NCBI GenBank assembly: GCA_903919925.1 | Contig: CAIXKO010000856.1 | Location: forward strand, 1 to 53,343 | DNA length: 53,343 bases | Reading direction: 5' to 3' | Source: an uncultured Bacteroidota bacterium | GTDB taxonomy: Bacteria > Bacteroidota > Bacteroidia > Bacteroidales > UBA12481 | Shown here: positions 26,295-35,471 of the stretch, piece by piece | Position numbering within the stretch: position 1 is the first letter of the stretch | How the letters are laid out: every line of letters begins with the position of its first letter | Notes under the pieces: generated by a model | The model's database searches: none | Told to the model about the DNA's origin: nothing | Seen by the model: only the letters and a program-made list of their open reading frames with translations | Program-made: the position numbers and the translations under genes

Positions 26295-27680
26295 ATGCAA
26301 CGGAATTCATTTTTAAAATACTCGTCACTGGTTGCAACTTCTTTGTTCACGCCGTCATTATGGGATAAATTATTGGCGGATGGAGTTTGGAATACTGGTT
26401 TAACAAGGGAAAAGGCAATAAATATCAGGGATTATTTTAGCTGGGATGATGAGGATGTGATTATACTGGTTGAAAATGTGTATGAAAAGTGTGTCCTGAC
26501 CAAAATTATGCCGCCGCAGGTAACATTGGAACATCAATGGATTATGCCCGGAGGCTTTGTGGGCCAATGGATATGGGATTCCATGTTTGTAGTTGATTTA
26601 TTAAGTGCCATACCGGGAAAGGAAACCGTTTTAAGGGATGTTTTTCACAACTACCGCGATTTTCAGGAACGGTGGAACAAGGTAACACCAGAATACAGGC
26701 ACAACATGGTTGCGTGTATGATTGAGCCTTTTGAAGTGGTGAATTGGGGTAATTACCTTGATTGGACCCGGTATCCGGCTTTTTCGCAGATCCCAATTCT
26801 TGCCTGGGGTTTGGAACAGGTTTATAAGCGTAATCACGATATGCAGATTGTCAGGGAAAACCTTGAATCGGTAGAAAAATTCCACGATTGGTATTGGCGC
26901 GAACGTGATGTTACAAGCATTGGAATGGTGAGCGTGGGTTCTTACAGTGAGGACAGGCAGCATGCCCGTAATGAGACTTTTGACAACGACGGAACCCTTG
27001 ATCATCTCAATCTTACCAAGCATCCAAAGCGCAACCTGGGTGGGGAAGGTTATTGGTATGGCGATATTCTGGTGGTAGGCAACACCTCCTACCTGGTACA
27101 GGCTGAGCAAAGTCTGGCCCGCCTGGCCCGAATCGTGGGGGATGAAGAGATGGCTCAGCGCAGGGAGGTGAGGATTAAAAAAAGTATTAGTGCCGTTCGG
27201 AAATATATGTGGGATGAAGAATCGGGGCTATTTTTAGCCGTTCACCGCGATACCCTGAAGCAAATTAAAGAAACCAGCGTCGGTTGCTGGATGCCCTTGC
27301 TGGCCGGAATTCCCACAGAAGCGATGGCTAAGCGAATGGCCGGAATTCTTGCCTCAAAAGCCTGGCACCCCCCCCTCCCTGTTCCCACTATGCCTCAGGA
27401 TGATCCAAGATATACTCCCGGGGGATTCTGGCGCGGTGATTCCTGGCCCCCGTCAACTTATCAGATCGCAAAAGGGATTAAAGATTATGGATACGATGAT
27501 TTAGCTGCAGATATTGCAGATAAAATGATTGACAATGCAATAAAAAACGGCGTAAATGAACGTTATGATACCCAAACAGGTAAAGGCCTCGGGGTCGAAT
27601 ACCTGGGCATGAGCTGCTCGCTGGTTACGATGATGCTGGAGGATATTACCCGCAAACACAATCTATATCTTATTCATTAA
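26295..27680 (+). CDS. MGH1/GH63-like (alpha/alpha)6-barrel glycoside hydrolase
   Basis: 461 residues. The body has the alternating helix pattern of the (alpha/alpha)6 barrels of GH63, GH37 and mannosylglycerate-hydrolase-like proteins, with signature stretches GQWIWDSMFVVDL (the conserved W-D-x-x-F), GSYSEDRQHARNETFDNDG and PGGFWRGDSWPPSTYQIAKG near the C-terminus, which in relatives includes a catalytic acid. The N-terminus (MQRNSFLKYSSLVATSLF) is mildly hydrophobic and may be an export signal. It opens a run of secreted carbohydrate-active genes on the plus strand. The substrate is unknown; an alpha-linked oligosaccharide is a family-based guess. Confidence 0.78.
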   Translation: MQRNSFLKYSSLVATSLFTPSLWDKLLADGVWNTGLTREKAINIRDYFSWDDEDVIILVENVYEKCVLTKIMPPQVTLEHQWIMPGGFVGQWIWDSMFVVDLLSAIPGKETVLRDVFHNYRDFQERWNKVTPEYRHNMVACMIEPFEVVNWGNYLDWTRYPAFSQIPILAWGLEQVYKRNHDMQIVRENLESVEKFHDWYWRERDVTSIGMVSVGSYSEDRQHARNETFDNDGTLDHLNLTKHPKRNLGGEGYWYGDILVVGNTSYLVQAEQSLARLARIVGDEEMAQRREVRIKKSISAVRKYMWDEESGLFLAVHRDTLKQIKETSVGCWMPLLAGIPTEAMAKRMAGILASKAWHPPLPVPTMPQDDPRYTPGGFWRGDSWPPSTYQIAKGIKDYGYDDLAADIADKMIDNAIKNGVNERYDTQTGKGLGVEYLGMSCSLVTMMLEDITRKHNLYLIH

Positions 27681-27718
27681 ATATTAGTTACTATTTTACT
27701 GCTTTAATCTAAAAAACA

Positions 27719-29131
27719 ATGCTTAACAACTTTAAATTAGGCTTCATACAATTGGCAATCATCTTCTTACCTGCAATTGTCTCACAAAACGTCAGCGGGC
27801 AAGCATGGAGTACCAATCTAAAAAAGAATCAGCAGCAATTCGTTGACCTTCGGTTCGGAATGTTTATCCATTTTAATATGGGCACTTTCCAGGACGAGGA
27901 CTGGGCTGATCCTGATGCCTCCCCTGCTCTTTTTAATCCAACCAAACTGGATTGCGATCAGTGGGCCAAGGCAGCAAAATCGGCAAACATGTCCTATGGA
28001 TGCCTGACCGCCAAGCATCATAGTGGATTTTGCATATGGGATACCAAAACCACTGATTATGATGTTATGAGCAGTCCGCTTAAGCGTGATGTTGTTAAGG
28101 AATATGTTACTGCTTTCCGCAATAATGGCTTACGGGTGATGTTGTATTATTCCATTTTGGATACGCATCATAAGTTGCGTCCCGGGAAAATTAACAAATC
28201 ACATATTGAGATGGTAAAAGAACAGATCACTGAGCTGTTTACCCAATATGGCCCGATTGATGCCCTGTTTATTGATGGCTGGGACGCTCCGTGGGCCCGT
28301 ATTTCCTATGATGAGATCCCGTTTCAGGATATTTATCTGCTCGTAAAATCGCTGCAGCCCGATTGCTTGTTTATGGACCTGAATGCCGGGAAATATCCTT
28401 CAGATGGCTTGTTCTACTCCGATATTAAATCGTATGAACAGGGAGCTGGCCAACACATTTCCAAAGAAGCCAATCGTTTCCCGGCCATGTCCTGCCTGCC
28501 TTTGCAGAAGCGGTGGTTCTGGAAAACGAATTTCCCTGATACACCGGTGAAAGATCCGGTTGAGATGATTGAAAACAATGTAAAACCTTTAAATAAAGCT
28601 TATTGCAACTTTATTCTGAATGTGGCGCCAAACCGTGAGGGATTGATTGATGCCAATGCGCTGGAAGCCTTGAAAAAAATGGGTTCGATCTGGAAAAATG
28701 ACGGGCAAGTGGCCAAACTCTCATTGGATACCGGCGCCCCGGTTATCTCCCCTAATCTGGCAAAATTTAAACCTGTTAATGCCAGTTGGTCAAACGATTC
28801 CGAAATCATGGATCTGGCCAACGACGATAATTTCAGCACGGCATGGAAATCAAATCCGTCAGTAAAACAACCCTGGATCGAGGTTGACCTGGAGAGATTT
28901 CAACCGTTTAACACGATTTCAATTGTGGAAACAAATACTTACCTGACTGATTACCAGATTGAATATTATTCTCTGGGGCAATGGAAAAAAATCCCTTTGG
29001 AACAAAGCAGAAAAAGGGTGAAAATTCATCGTTTTGATCAGGTATGGGGATCAAAAGTCAGGATAAGCATTAACAAATTCACTTCCCCTCCTGAAATTTC
29101 GGAAATCGGAATTTATCTTGAACCCCGATAA
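27719..29131 (+). CDS. GH29 alpha-L-fucosidase with C-terminal discoidin-like domain
   Basis: 470 residues; signal peptide 1-28 (ending VSGQ). The catalytic barrel (30-340) shows the GH29 hallmarks: LRFGMFIHFNMGTF, the YGCLTAKHHSGFCIWDTKTT strand, and PIDALFIDGWD, where D186 fits the nucleophile position. The C-terminal ~130 residues (NASWSNDSEIMDLANDDNFS, then TAWKSNPSVKQPWIEVDLE) are a F5/8 type C sugar-binding domain. The enzyme would release L-fucose from extracellular or periplasmic glycans. It lies 38 nt after the GH63-like gene and 9 nt before the next gene, so co-transcription is likely. Confidence 0.92.
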   Translation: MLNNFKLGFIQLAIIFLPAIVSQNVSGQAWSTNLKKNQQQFVDLRFGMFIHFNMGTFQDEDWADPDASPALFNPTKLDCDQWAKAAKSANMSYGCLTAKHHSGFCIWDTKTTDYDVMSSPLKRDVVKEYVTAFRNNGLRVMLYYSILDTHHKLRPGKINKSHIEMVKEQITELFTQYGPIDALFIDGWDAPWARISYDEIPFQDIYLLVKSLQPDCLFMDLNAGKYPSDGLFYSDIKSYEQGAGQHISKEANRFPAMSCLPLQKRWFWKTNFPDTPVKDPVEMIENNVKPLNKAYCNFILNVAPNREGLIDANALEALKKMGSIWKNDGQVAKLSLDTGAPVISPNLAKFKPVNASWSNDSEIMDLANDDNFSTAWKSNPSVKQPWIEVDLERFQPFNTISIVETNTYLTDYQIEYYSLGQWKKIPLEQSRKRVKIHRFDQVWGSKVRISINKFTSPPEISEIGIYLEPR

Positions 29132-29140
29132 TATTCAACC

Positions 29141-30847
29141 ATGAATATAGCAAGAAATATAGTTGGTTATCTGTTGTTTAGTGGATTGGCCATCAGCCTC
29201 ATGGCTCAAACAGATAACAGCCTTCGTGAAGGCGATAAAACAGATCCGGCAATAAATCCCATTTATAATTATTATGAATGGAAAAACGAAATTCCGGAAA
29301 ATTGCCCGTTTGAAAGATCAAAAGATATTAAAGGCGTGATTTTCTCAGGTCGATATGCCAATTACACCGGCGCCGACACCTGGTATTTGCAGTCTGCCCC
29401 GGATGGGAATATGTATTCAGCCTGGACCGATGGAAAAATTGATGGATTTTCTACCAACTCCAATATTCGTTCACAGTCGACAGGACAGGCAAAAATCACC
29501 GGGACCGATCCGGTAAACCTGAAGTTTGAAAATCTGGGGCGCATGTGGAGCGGAGGTACGAATTATTATCCTTGCGTAAGCCTGATAGTTGATGGCACTT
29601 TCTATATCGGAACGTACAATGCCTATAATAATGAAGGATATTTTAACGGATTCAGATATTCATCCAATTGGGATCACTTTACCGAAAACACAGAGCCCGA
29701 CTGGAAAAATCCATATTGGACAAACGCAATCGACCCGGATGGAAACTTTTTTAACGAAACCGGGAAGGCAAAATTTCGCACCCCGCATGCAGTAAATTTT
29801 GACCGGAACAATAAAGCCCCGGATGGAATGATTTATCTGACCGCTCACGGTTACAGTTCAGGAAAAGGAACGAATAACTGGGACAAAGGCGATGCGATTT
29901 ATCTATGCCGGGTAAAGGCTAATGCCGCTGATATCATCAATTCAAAATCTTATGAATTTTTCAGCGGGCTTACTAACTCAGGGAAAGCGGTTTGGAAAGC
30001 AGGCGTTGAAAATGCAAAGCCGGTTCTCGACTGGCCAAATCACATGGGAAGCGAGAGTATCACCTGGTTTCCTGCATTAAAAAAGTATATTCTGATGAGT
30101 TGCCGGTTAAAAGAGGCAGAGGAGAATTTGCCCTATAACGTTACCTCTTTCTGGGAAGCCGATGAGATTACCGGTCCATATAAAATTGTTCATTATATGC
30201 GAAACTGGGGAGAACAAACTTATTTCCCCAATATTCCTGCACAAATGATCAACGCTGATGGCCGAAGTGCCTGGATGACAGTGGCCTGCAACTATAGTGT
30301 TCAGAATATCAATCCCCACCAGTGCAGATATGCGGCGTCCATGCATGAAATTATTTTTAATGTTAACGGGATGGACCTGCCGGAAATCCCTGCAGAACAG
30401 AAAAATATTGCTCCGGAAGCCACAGTAACATCATCCTCTTATGAACCTCCGGTAAGTTTACCGCAAAATGCGGTAGACGGAATGATTGATGTGGACGGAA
30501 AAAGCCTTAAAAATGAATGGATCAGTGAGGAAGGCGGTGGAGCCTACCTCAAGCTGGAATGGGACTCCCCCAAAACCATCGACCGGATCAGGATATACGA
30601 CAGTCCTGCACCGGACCGTTGGCTCCAGCAAGGATTTTTTGTTTTCAGCGACGGAACGATGGAATGGATGTATGCTGCTCCCTCAAACAGTGCAAAAACC
30701 CCTGCAGAAATTAACTTTATCCCTAAAACGGTGAAATGGGTAAAATTTACCATTGTAAAAGGAATTGCAGATAAATGCAAAACAACTAATTGTGAGCCGG
30801 GTCAGCGTTTAGGCGTTGCAGAAATTCAGGTATTTGAGGCTAAGTGA
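29141..30847 (+). CDS. Exported protein with propeller-like region and C-terminal discoidin domain
   Basis: 568 residues; signal peptide 1-22 (ending SLMAQ). Residues ~60-400 have repeated tryptophan- and glycine-rich strands (GRMWSGGTNYYPCVSLIVDG, MIYLTAHGYSSGKG, GSESITWFPALKKYILMSCR) reminiscent of five-bladed propeller glycosidase-like or DUF4185-type proteins, but no family could be fixed. Residues ~425-568 are a F5/8 type C domain (ATVTSSSYEPPVSLPQNAVD, then WDSPKTIDRIRIYD) ending KTTNCEPGQRLGVAEIQVFE. It closes the first plus-strand glycosidase run. Binding or processing of the fucosylated glycan attacked by its neighbour is inferred. Confidence 0.75.
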   Translation: MNIARNIVGYLLFSGLAISLMAQTDNSLREGDKTDPAINPIYNYYEWKNEIPENCPFERSKDIKGVIFSGRYANYTGADTWYLQSAPDGNMYSAWTDGKIDGFSTNSNIRSQSTGQAKITGTDPVNLKFENLGRMWSGGTNYYPCVSLIVDGTFYIGTYNAYNNEGYFNGFRYSSNWDHFTENTEPDWKNPYWTNAIDPDGNFFNETGKAKFRTPHAVNFDRNNKAPDGMIYLTAHGYSSGKGTNNWDKGDAIYLCRVKANAADIINSKSYEFFSGLTNSGKAVWKAGVENAKPVLDWPNHMGSESITWFPALKKYILMSCRLKEAEENLPYNVTSFWEADEITGPYKIVHYMRNWGEQTYFPNIPAQMINADGRSAWMTVACNYSVQNINPHQCRYAASMHEIIFNVNGMDLPEIPAEQKNIAPEATVTSSSYEPPVSLPQNAVDGMIDVDGKSLKNEWISEEGGGAYLKLEWDSPKTIDRIRIYDSPAPDRWLQQGFFVFSDGTMEWMYAAPSNSAKTPAEINFIPKTVKWVKFTIVKGIADKCKTTNCEPGQRLGVAEIQVFEAK

Positions 30848-30879
30848 TCTGGTGTTTGATACCAATTGATTATCAGTTT

Positions 30880-31803
30880 TTATAATGATTCAGTGGGTTT
30901 TTTAAATTTCAAGGATAAGATAATGCTTGCCGCAATTATTGTGGCGATCAACAAAAGCGACCATTCGATGGGTATTTTATAAAAATCGACCATCGTCATT
31001 TTAATACCCACAAAAATTAAGACAATGGCTAAACCGTAACTTAAAAGCCAGAAACGGTGAATCACTCCAGCCAGGGCAAAATACAATGAACGTAATCCAA
31101 GAATCGCAAAAACATTAGAAGTGTAAACAATAAATTGGTCCTGAGTAATGGCAAGAATAGCCGGAATGCTGTCAACCGCAAAAATCAGGTCGGTTGTTTC
31201 AATGAGAATCAAAACTAAAAACAATGGAGTTGCGTAGCGTTTGCCATTAATTTGTGTAAAGAATCTGTCTTCGTCCAAAGTTTGAGAAACAGGAATAAAC
31301 TTTTTGAAGAATTTTAGAACCGGATTTTTATCGGGATTAATTTTTGAATTGGTGTGATTAAGCATTTTAATCCCCGTAAAAATCAATAATGCCCCGAAAA
31401 AATAGATCGTAAAATGAAATTTGTCGAGTAGCGCAACACCAGCGAAAATGAAAATCACACGCATGATTAATGCCCCGATAATTCCCCAGAAAAGAACTTT
31501 GTGCTGATATTTGGGGGGTACCTGAAAGTAAGTAAAAATCATGATAAACACAAAGATGTTATCAACACTTAAGGCTTTTTCAACCAGATACCCGGTAAAA
31601 AACTCCAATGCCTGCTGCTGTCCCCTCCAGAAATAGATTATTGCATTAAATATCAAGGCAAGAAAAACCCATATCAAGGTCCACGTAAATGCCTCCTTAA
31701 CTGATACTTCGTGACTTTTTCTATGAAAAACGCCCAAGTCAAGCGCCAACATCATCAGAACAAAGGCATTAAAGATTATCCAGGATATAATTGGTGTTTC
31801 CAT
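30880..31803 (-). CDS. TerC/Alx-family integral membrane protein
   Basis: 307 residues from the ATG at 31803; the frame extends to 31839 but METPIISWIIFN is the usual beginning, with the first helix starting at once. Seven or more hydrophobic helices are visible, with the family motifs GYLVEKALSVDNIFVFIMIF and ETTDLIFAVDSIPAILAIT, whose acidic residues sit in the membrane. Alx/TerC proteins are implicated in manganese export and tellurite or pH resistance. It is the only minus-strand gene in the carbohydrate block and its link to it is unclear. No yybP-ykoY-type leader was recognised upstream. Confidence 0.9.
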   Translation of the reverse strand: METPIISWIIFNAFVLMMLALDLGVFHRKSHEVSVKEAFTWTLIWVFLALIFNAIIYFWRGQQQALEFFTGYLVEKALSVDNIFVFIMIFTYFQVPPKYQHKVLFWGIIGALIMRVIFIFAGVALLDKFHFTIYFFGALLIFTGIKMLNHTNSKINPDKNPVLKFFKKFIPVSQTLDEDRFFTQINGKRYATPLFLVLILIETTDLIFAVDSIPAILAITQDQFIVYTSNVFAILGLRSLYFALAGVIHRFWLLSYGLAIVLIFVGIKMTMVDFYKIPIEWSLLLIATIIAASIILSLKFKKPTESL

Positions 31804-31866
31804 TTTACTATTTTTGCTTGATAACAATATTATTTTCAATTTGTTTAGAATAATCCTATTGTTTTT

Positions 31867-34800
31867 ATGTTTAAATATTGCATGGGTTCATTTGGATTGT
31901 GTCCAAAAAAAAGCGGGAAGATTGAGTATTATTGCCAAACCGCTCGTTTGGCAGCATCAATATTGATGATTATAAGCTTATTATCATCAACTTTATCCGC
32001 TCAGGACAACCTCCGGAAGGCATTTGATTCACCTCCATTTAATGCCAAACCCTGGATGTACTGGTACTGGATGAATGGAAGTGTGACTAAAGAAGGTATC
32101 ATTGCCGACATGAAAGGATTTCATGAAGCCGGCATCGGGGGCGTGAATCAGATGGATATCGGGATCTGGCCACAAGGTGCTGTAACTTATCACAGCAAGG
32201 AGTGGTTTGAATTAATCAGGGTGGCACTTACCGAGGCAAAGAAATATGGGATCAGGATGAATTTATCGTCTCCGGGCTGGTCATCCTCCGGCGGACCGTG
32301 GGTTACCCCCGAAATGTCTATGAAACATCTGACCTGGTCGGAATTAAGGGTAAACAGATTAAATAATTCACCAATTATCATTGGAAAGCCCTTTAACAAT
32401 TTAAACTATTATCAGGATATTGCGGTATTGGCGTTCCCATCGCCCGAAGGTGATAACTGGCTGTTTAAAGATCTGCATCCACAGATTTTGGACACAACCG
32501 GGACCCCTGTTCCGGATGCTGAACGGCTGTATGATTCAGATCTGGGCACAACAGCCAATGTGCCTGCCAAATTTGATATCGTGTTTGAGAATGAAGTTGC
32601 GGTAAATTCGGTATTTATACGTCCCGACCGGTTTAATGCATTGAATGCCACTATTCTTGCCTGGGATAAGAAAACCGGCGCCTATATAAAACTGGCTAAA
32701 TTCCGTGCATGTGATTCAGGGCCGATAGTAGAGCAGGTTGGTGATGTCACCTTCCCAAAAACCAAGTCGAAAAAGTTCCGCATCGCGATGGATCCCGGGC
32801 CTGTTAAAGAATTATTCCTTTGTGGTGGTTATCGTATTAACGATTGGGTGGCTAAAATAGGAACCGGAATTTACGATATGAAAAATCCGGCCAAATCTTT
32901 TTTAGGATATAATAATCCCGAGAAAGGCGATATTATTCCACAAAGAGCGATTTTCAATCTTACTGACAAAATGGGACCGGACGGGAAATTGAACTGGACA
33001 GTTCCGGAAGGCGAATGGACCATTCTGAGAATCGGTTATACAACTAATGGTGCAAAAATTTATCCGCCTCCGGCAGGTGGCGATGGGCTGGAATGTGATA
33101 AACTCAGTGCGGAGGGAACGGTGTTTAATTATCAGCATACCATTAAGCCGGTATTGGATTCCGTTGGCCCTGAGCTAAGTAAGGTAATTGAATGTCAGCA
33201 TATCGATAGTTATGAAGCCGGTTGGCAAAACTGGACACAGAATTTTGCAGATGAGTTTAAAACACGCTGTGGTTATGATATCATAAAATATCTTCCAATA
33301 GTTACAGGGCGTGTTGTAGAAAGTGAGGCATTTTCAGAAAAATTCCTCTGGGATTTTAGGCATGCCATAAGCGATATGATCATTGACAATCATTTGGGAG
33401 GAGCGGCAAAAGCCGGTAAAAAGGATGGCCTTTTATTATCCAATGAGCCCATCAATTATCCGGCTGACGATTTAAAAGCCGGTGGCGCTCTCGATTATCC
33501 GATGATGGAATTTTGGACCCCCATGACAAAAATAGGGGCAAACCGGTTGAGGTTCCATCCGATATTTGCCGGACGGATTAATGGGAAAAAAGTAATTGGA
33601 TCGGAAGCATTTACCTCAGCTGCTCCTGAAATCCGCTGGAACGAACATCCGTATTCATTAAAGGCATTAGGCGATTATATGTATTGCGCAGGAATTACCC
33701 GTTTCACCTTGCACGTTTCAGCACACCAACCCTTTATCGGAGAGCATTTTGCACCCGGAATGACAGTAGGTGGCTGCGGGGTGCATTTCGACAGGGGCAA
33801 TACCTGGTGGGAACACGGGGCAAAAGAATTTATGCAATATCTTACCCGCACCCAATCCGTTCTACAACAGGGCGAACACCTTGCCGACGTATTGTATTTT
33901 ATTGGCAGTGAAACGCCCTTTAATGACAGGTGGCCGGATGAGTGGGGATTAAAAAAGTACGAACCGGAGTTGCCTTATGGGTATGATTTTGATGCTTGTA
34001 GCGAAGATGTTTTGTTAAAGCTGATCACAAAAAACAGTCTTTTGGAACTCCCATTCGGGAAAAATTACAAATATCTGGTTTTGCCGGCCCATGGCTGGAT
34101 AACCACGACGCTACTGAAAAAAGTACTGGAGTTAGTCAAATCAGGAGCTACAGTAATCAGTTCACCCATGGGTTATCATTCGCCATCCTTATCCGATGAC
34201 AGGCTCCATGGTCAATTGGAAAGAGATCTGATTATTAGAGAATTATGGGGTGAATTTCCAGCCAGCAAAGGAGAACGAAAAGTTGGTAACGGCAGAGTAA
34301 TCTGGGGAACCGGTTTCCAAACCATCCTCGCAAATGATCAGCTGATACCTGACTTTAGTTACCAATCATCTGATAGTTTATTGCTCAATTCTGTCCATCG
34401 GTACACCCGTGATGAAGAGATTTATTTTATAGCAAACGGTAGCCAAAATGACGGATGGGCCACTTGCCGTTTCAGGGTGAAAATAGGGATTCCTTATTTC
34501 TGGGATGCTTATAAAGGAACCATAGAGCCATGCAAAATCTACACACAAAAAGGTGACTATTTTGAAATCCCGGTTTACTTTGATCCTTCAGGATCTGTTT
34601 TTGTGGTATTTTATAAAACTGAAAAGAAACCTGATAATATTGTTTCAGTTGCTCATAATGGGGCAGACATAACAAATACAGATAAAAGGACCATTGAATT
34701 TATCGGATCTGAAAACACTGCAAAAATCTATGAACCTGGCATTTATGACATATTTAAAGCAGATGGTAAAAAGCAGCAATTATCAGTATCCGATATTCCT

Positions 34801-35367
34801 GATCCAATACCATTTACCAGTCCCTGGACCTTGAATTTCCCTGCTGGTTGGGGTGCACCAGCACAAATTGAACTACCTAAGCTGATTTCATACACCGATT
34901 ATCCGCATGAAGGGGTTAAATATTTTTCCGGAACAGCAATCTACCAAACCTCAGTTAATGTTCCGGACAACGCGTTAAGTAAAAACAAATTAATTTATCT
35001 GGACCTGGGGCAGGTTGAAGTCATCGCGAAAATAAAAATCAATGGCATGGAGTTAGGAACCTACTGGAAACCACCCTTTATTATCGACATAACATCAGCA
35101 ATCACACCAGGCAATAATCAGGTTGAGATTACCGTAACTAATCTCTGGGCCAACAGAATGATCGGGGATGAGCAATACCCCAACGATGCAGCAGTTGAAA
35201 ATTCATGGCCTCAATGGGTAATAAAAAATGAGCCCCGACCAGAACCACGCCGCCTGACCTTCACCCCTTTACGCGCCTGGGCTAAAACCGATGCCCTCCT
35301 CCCCTCCGGTCTGCTCGGTCCCGTCACCTTAAATATTGTACCTTTAATCAAAATTAAAACTCATTAA
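31867..35367 (+). CDS. GH106-type alpha-L-rhamnosidase
   Basis: 1166 residues as drawn. The signal peptide is displaced: the hydrophobic part is ~29-45 (ASILMIISLLSSTLSAQ), so the true start may lie downstream of 31867. The catalytic region begins with PWMYWYWMNGSVTKEGIIAD and MKGFHEAGIGGVNQMDIG, the hallmark of GH106 and related rhamnosidases, and continues with IRMNLSSPGWSSSGGPWVTP. A galactose-binding-like sandwich closes the protein (~1000-1160, GTAIYQTSVNVP, LDLGQVEVIAKIKING, VTNLWANRMIGDEQYP). It would cleave terminal L-rhamnose. Divergent from the TerC gene; a repeat array separates it from the sulfatase. Confidence 0.88.
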   Translation: MFKYCMGSFGLCPKKSGKIEYYCQTARLAASILMIISLLSSTLSAQDNLRKAFDSPPFNAKPWMYWYWMNGSVTKEGIIADMKGFHEAGIGGVNQMDIGIWPQGAVTYHSKEWFELIRVALTEAKKYGIRMNLSSPGWSSSGGPWVTPEMSMKHLTWSELRVNRLNNSPIIIGKPFNNLNYYQDIAVLAFPSPEGDNWLFKDLHPQILDTTGTPVPDAERLYDSDLGTTANVPAKFDIVFENEVAVNSVFIRPDRFNALNATILAWDKKTGAYIKLAKFRACDSGPIVEQVGDVTFPKTKSKKFRIAMDPGPVKELFLCGGYRINDWVAKIGTGIYDMKNPAKSFLGYNNPEKGDIIPQRAIFNLTDKMGPDGKLNWTVPEGEWTILRIGYTTNGAKIYPPPAGGDGLECDKLSAEGTVFNYQHTIKPVLDSVGPELSKVIECQHIDSYEAGWQNWTQNFADEFKTRCGYDIIKYLPIVTGRVVESEAFSEKFLWDFRHAISDMIIDNHLGGAAKAGKKDGLLLSNEPINYPADDLKAGGALDYPMMEFWTPMTKIGANRLRFHPIFAGRINGKKVIGSEAFTSAAPEIRWNEHPYSLKALGDYMYCAGITRFTLHVSAHQPFIGEHFAPGMTVGGCGVHFDRGNTWWEHGAKEFMQYLTRTQSVLQQGEHLADVLYFIGSETPFNDRWPDEWGLKKYEPELPYGYDFDACSEDVLLKLITKNSLLELPFGKNYKYLVLPAHGWITTTLLKKVLELVKSGATVISSPMGYHSPSLSDDRLHGQLERDLIIRELWGEFPASKGERKVGNGRVIWGTGFQTILANDQLIPDFSYQSSDSLLLNSVHRYTRDEEIYFIANGSQNDGWATCRFRVKIGIPYFWDAYKGTIEPCKIYTQKGDYFEIPVYFDPSGSVFVVFYKTEKKPDNIVSVAHNGADITNTDKRTIEFIGSENTAKIYEPGIYDIFKADGKKQQLSVSDIPDPIPFTSPWTLNFPAGWGAPAQIELPKLISYTDYPHEGVKYFSGTAIYQTSVNVPDNALSKNKLIYLDLGQVEVIAKIKINGMELGTYWKPPFIIDITSAITPGNNQVEITVTNLWANRMIGDEQYPNDAAVENSWPQWVIKNEPRPEPRRLTFTPLRAWAKTDALLPSGLLGPVTLNIVPLIKIKTH

Positions 35368-35368
35368 A

Positions 35369-35471
35369 ACATTAGCACATTCTTCCATTGGCACATTGGC
35401 ACATTGGCACATTTCTTCCATTGGCAGATTGGCACATTGGCACATTTCTTCCATTAGCATATTAGCATATT
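35369..35471. repeat. Octamer-family repeat array, opposite orientation to the one at 26143
   Basis: Units ATTAGCAC, ATTGGCAC and ATTAGCAT, the reverse complement of the units at 26143-26214, are interspersed with three copies of a TTCTTCC spacer. The array fills the whole gap between the GH106 stop and the sulfatase ATG, so any promoter of the sulfatase would lie in or before it. Confidence 0.85.

Noticed and set aside
26168..26350. Minus-strand open frame of 60 codons
   Set aside because: Its C-terminal half is the translated octamer array, and the rest overlaps the start of the glycoside hydrolase gene.
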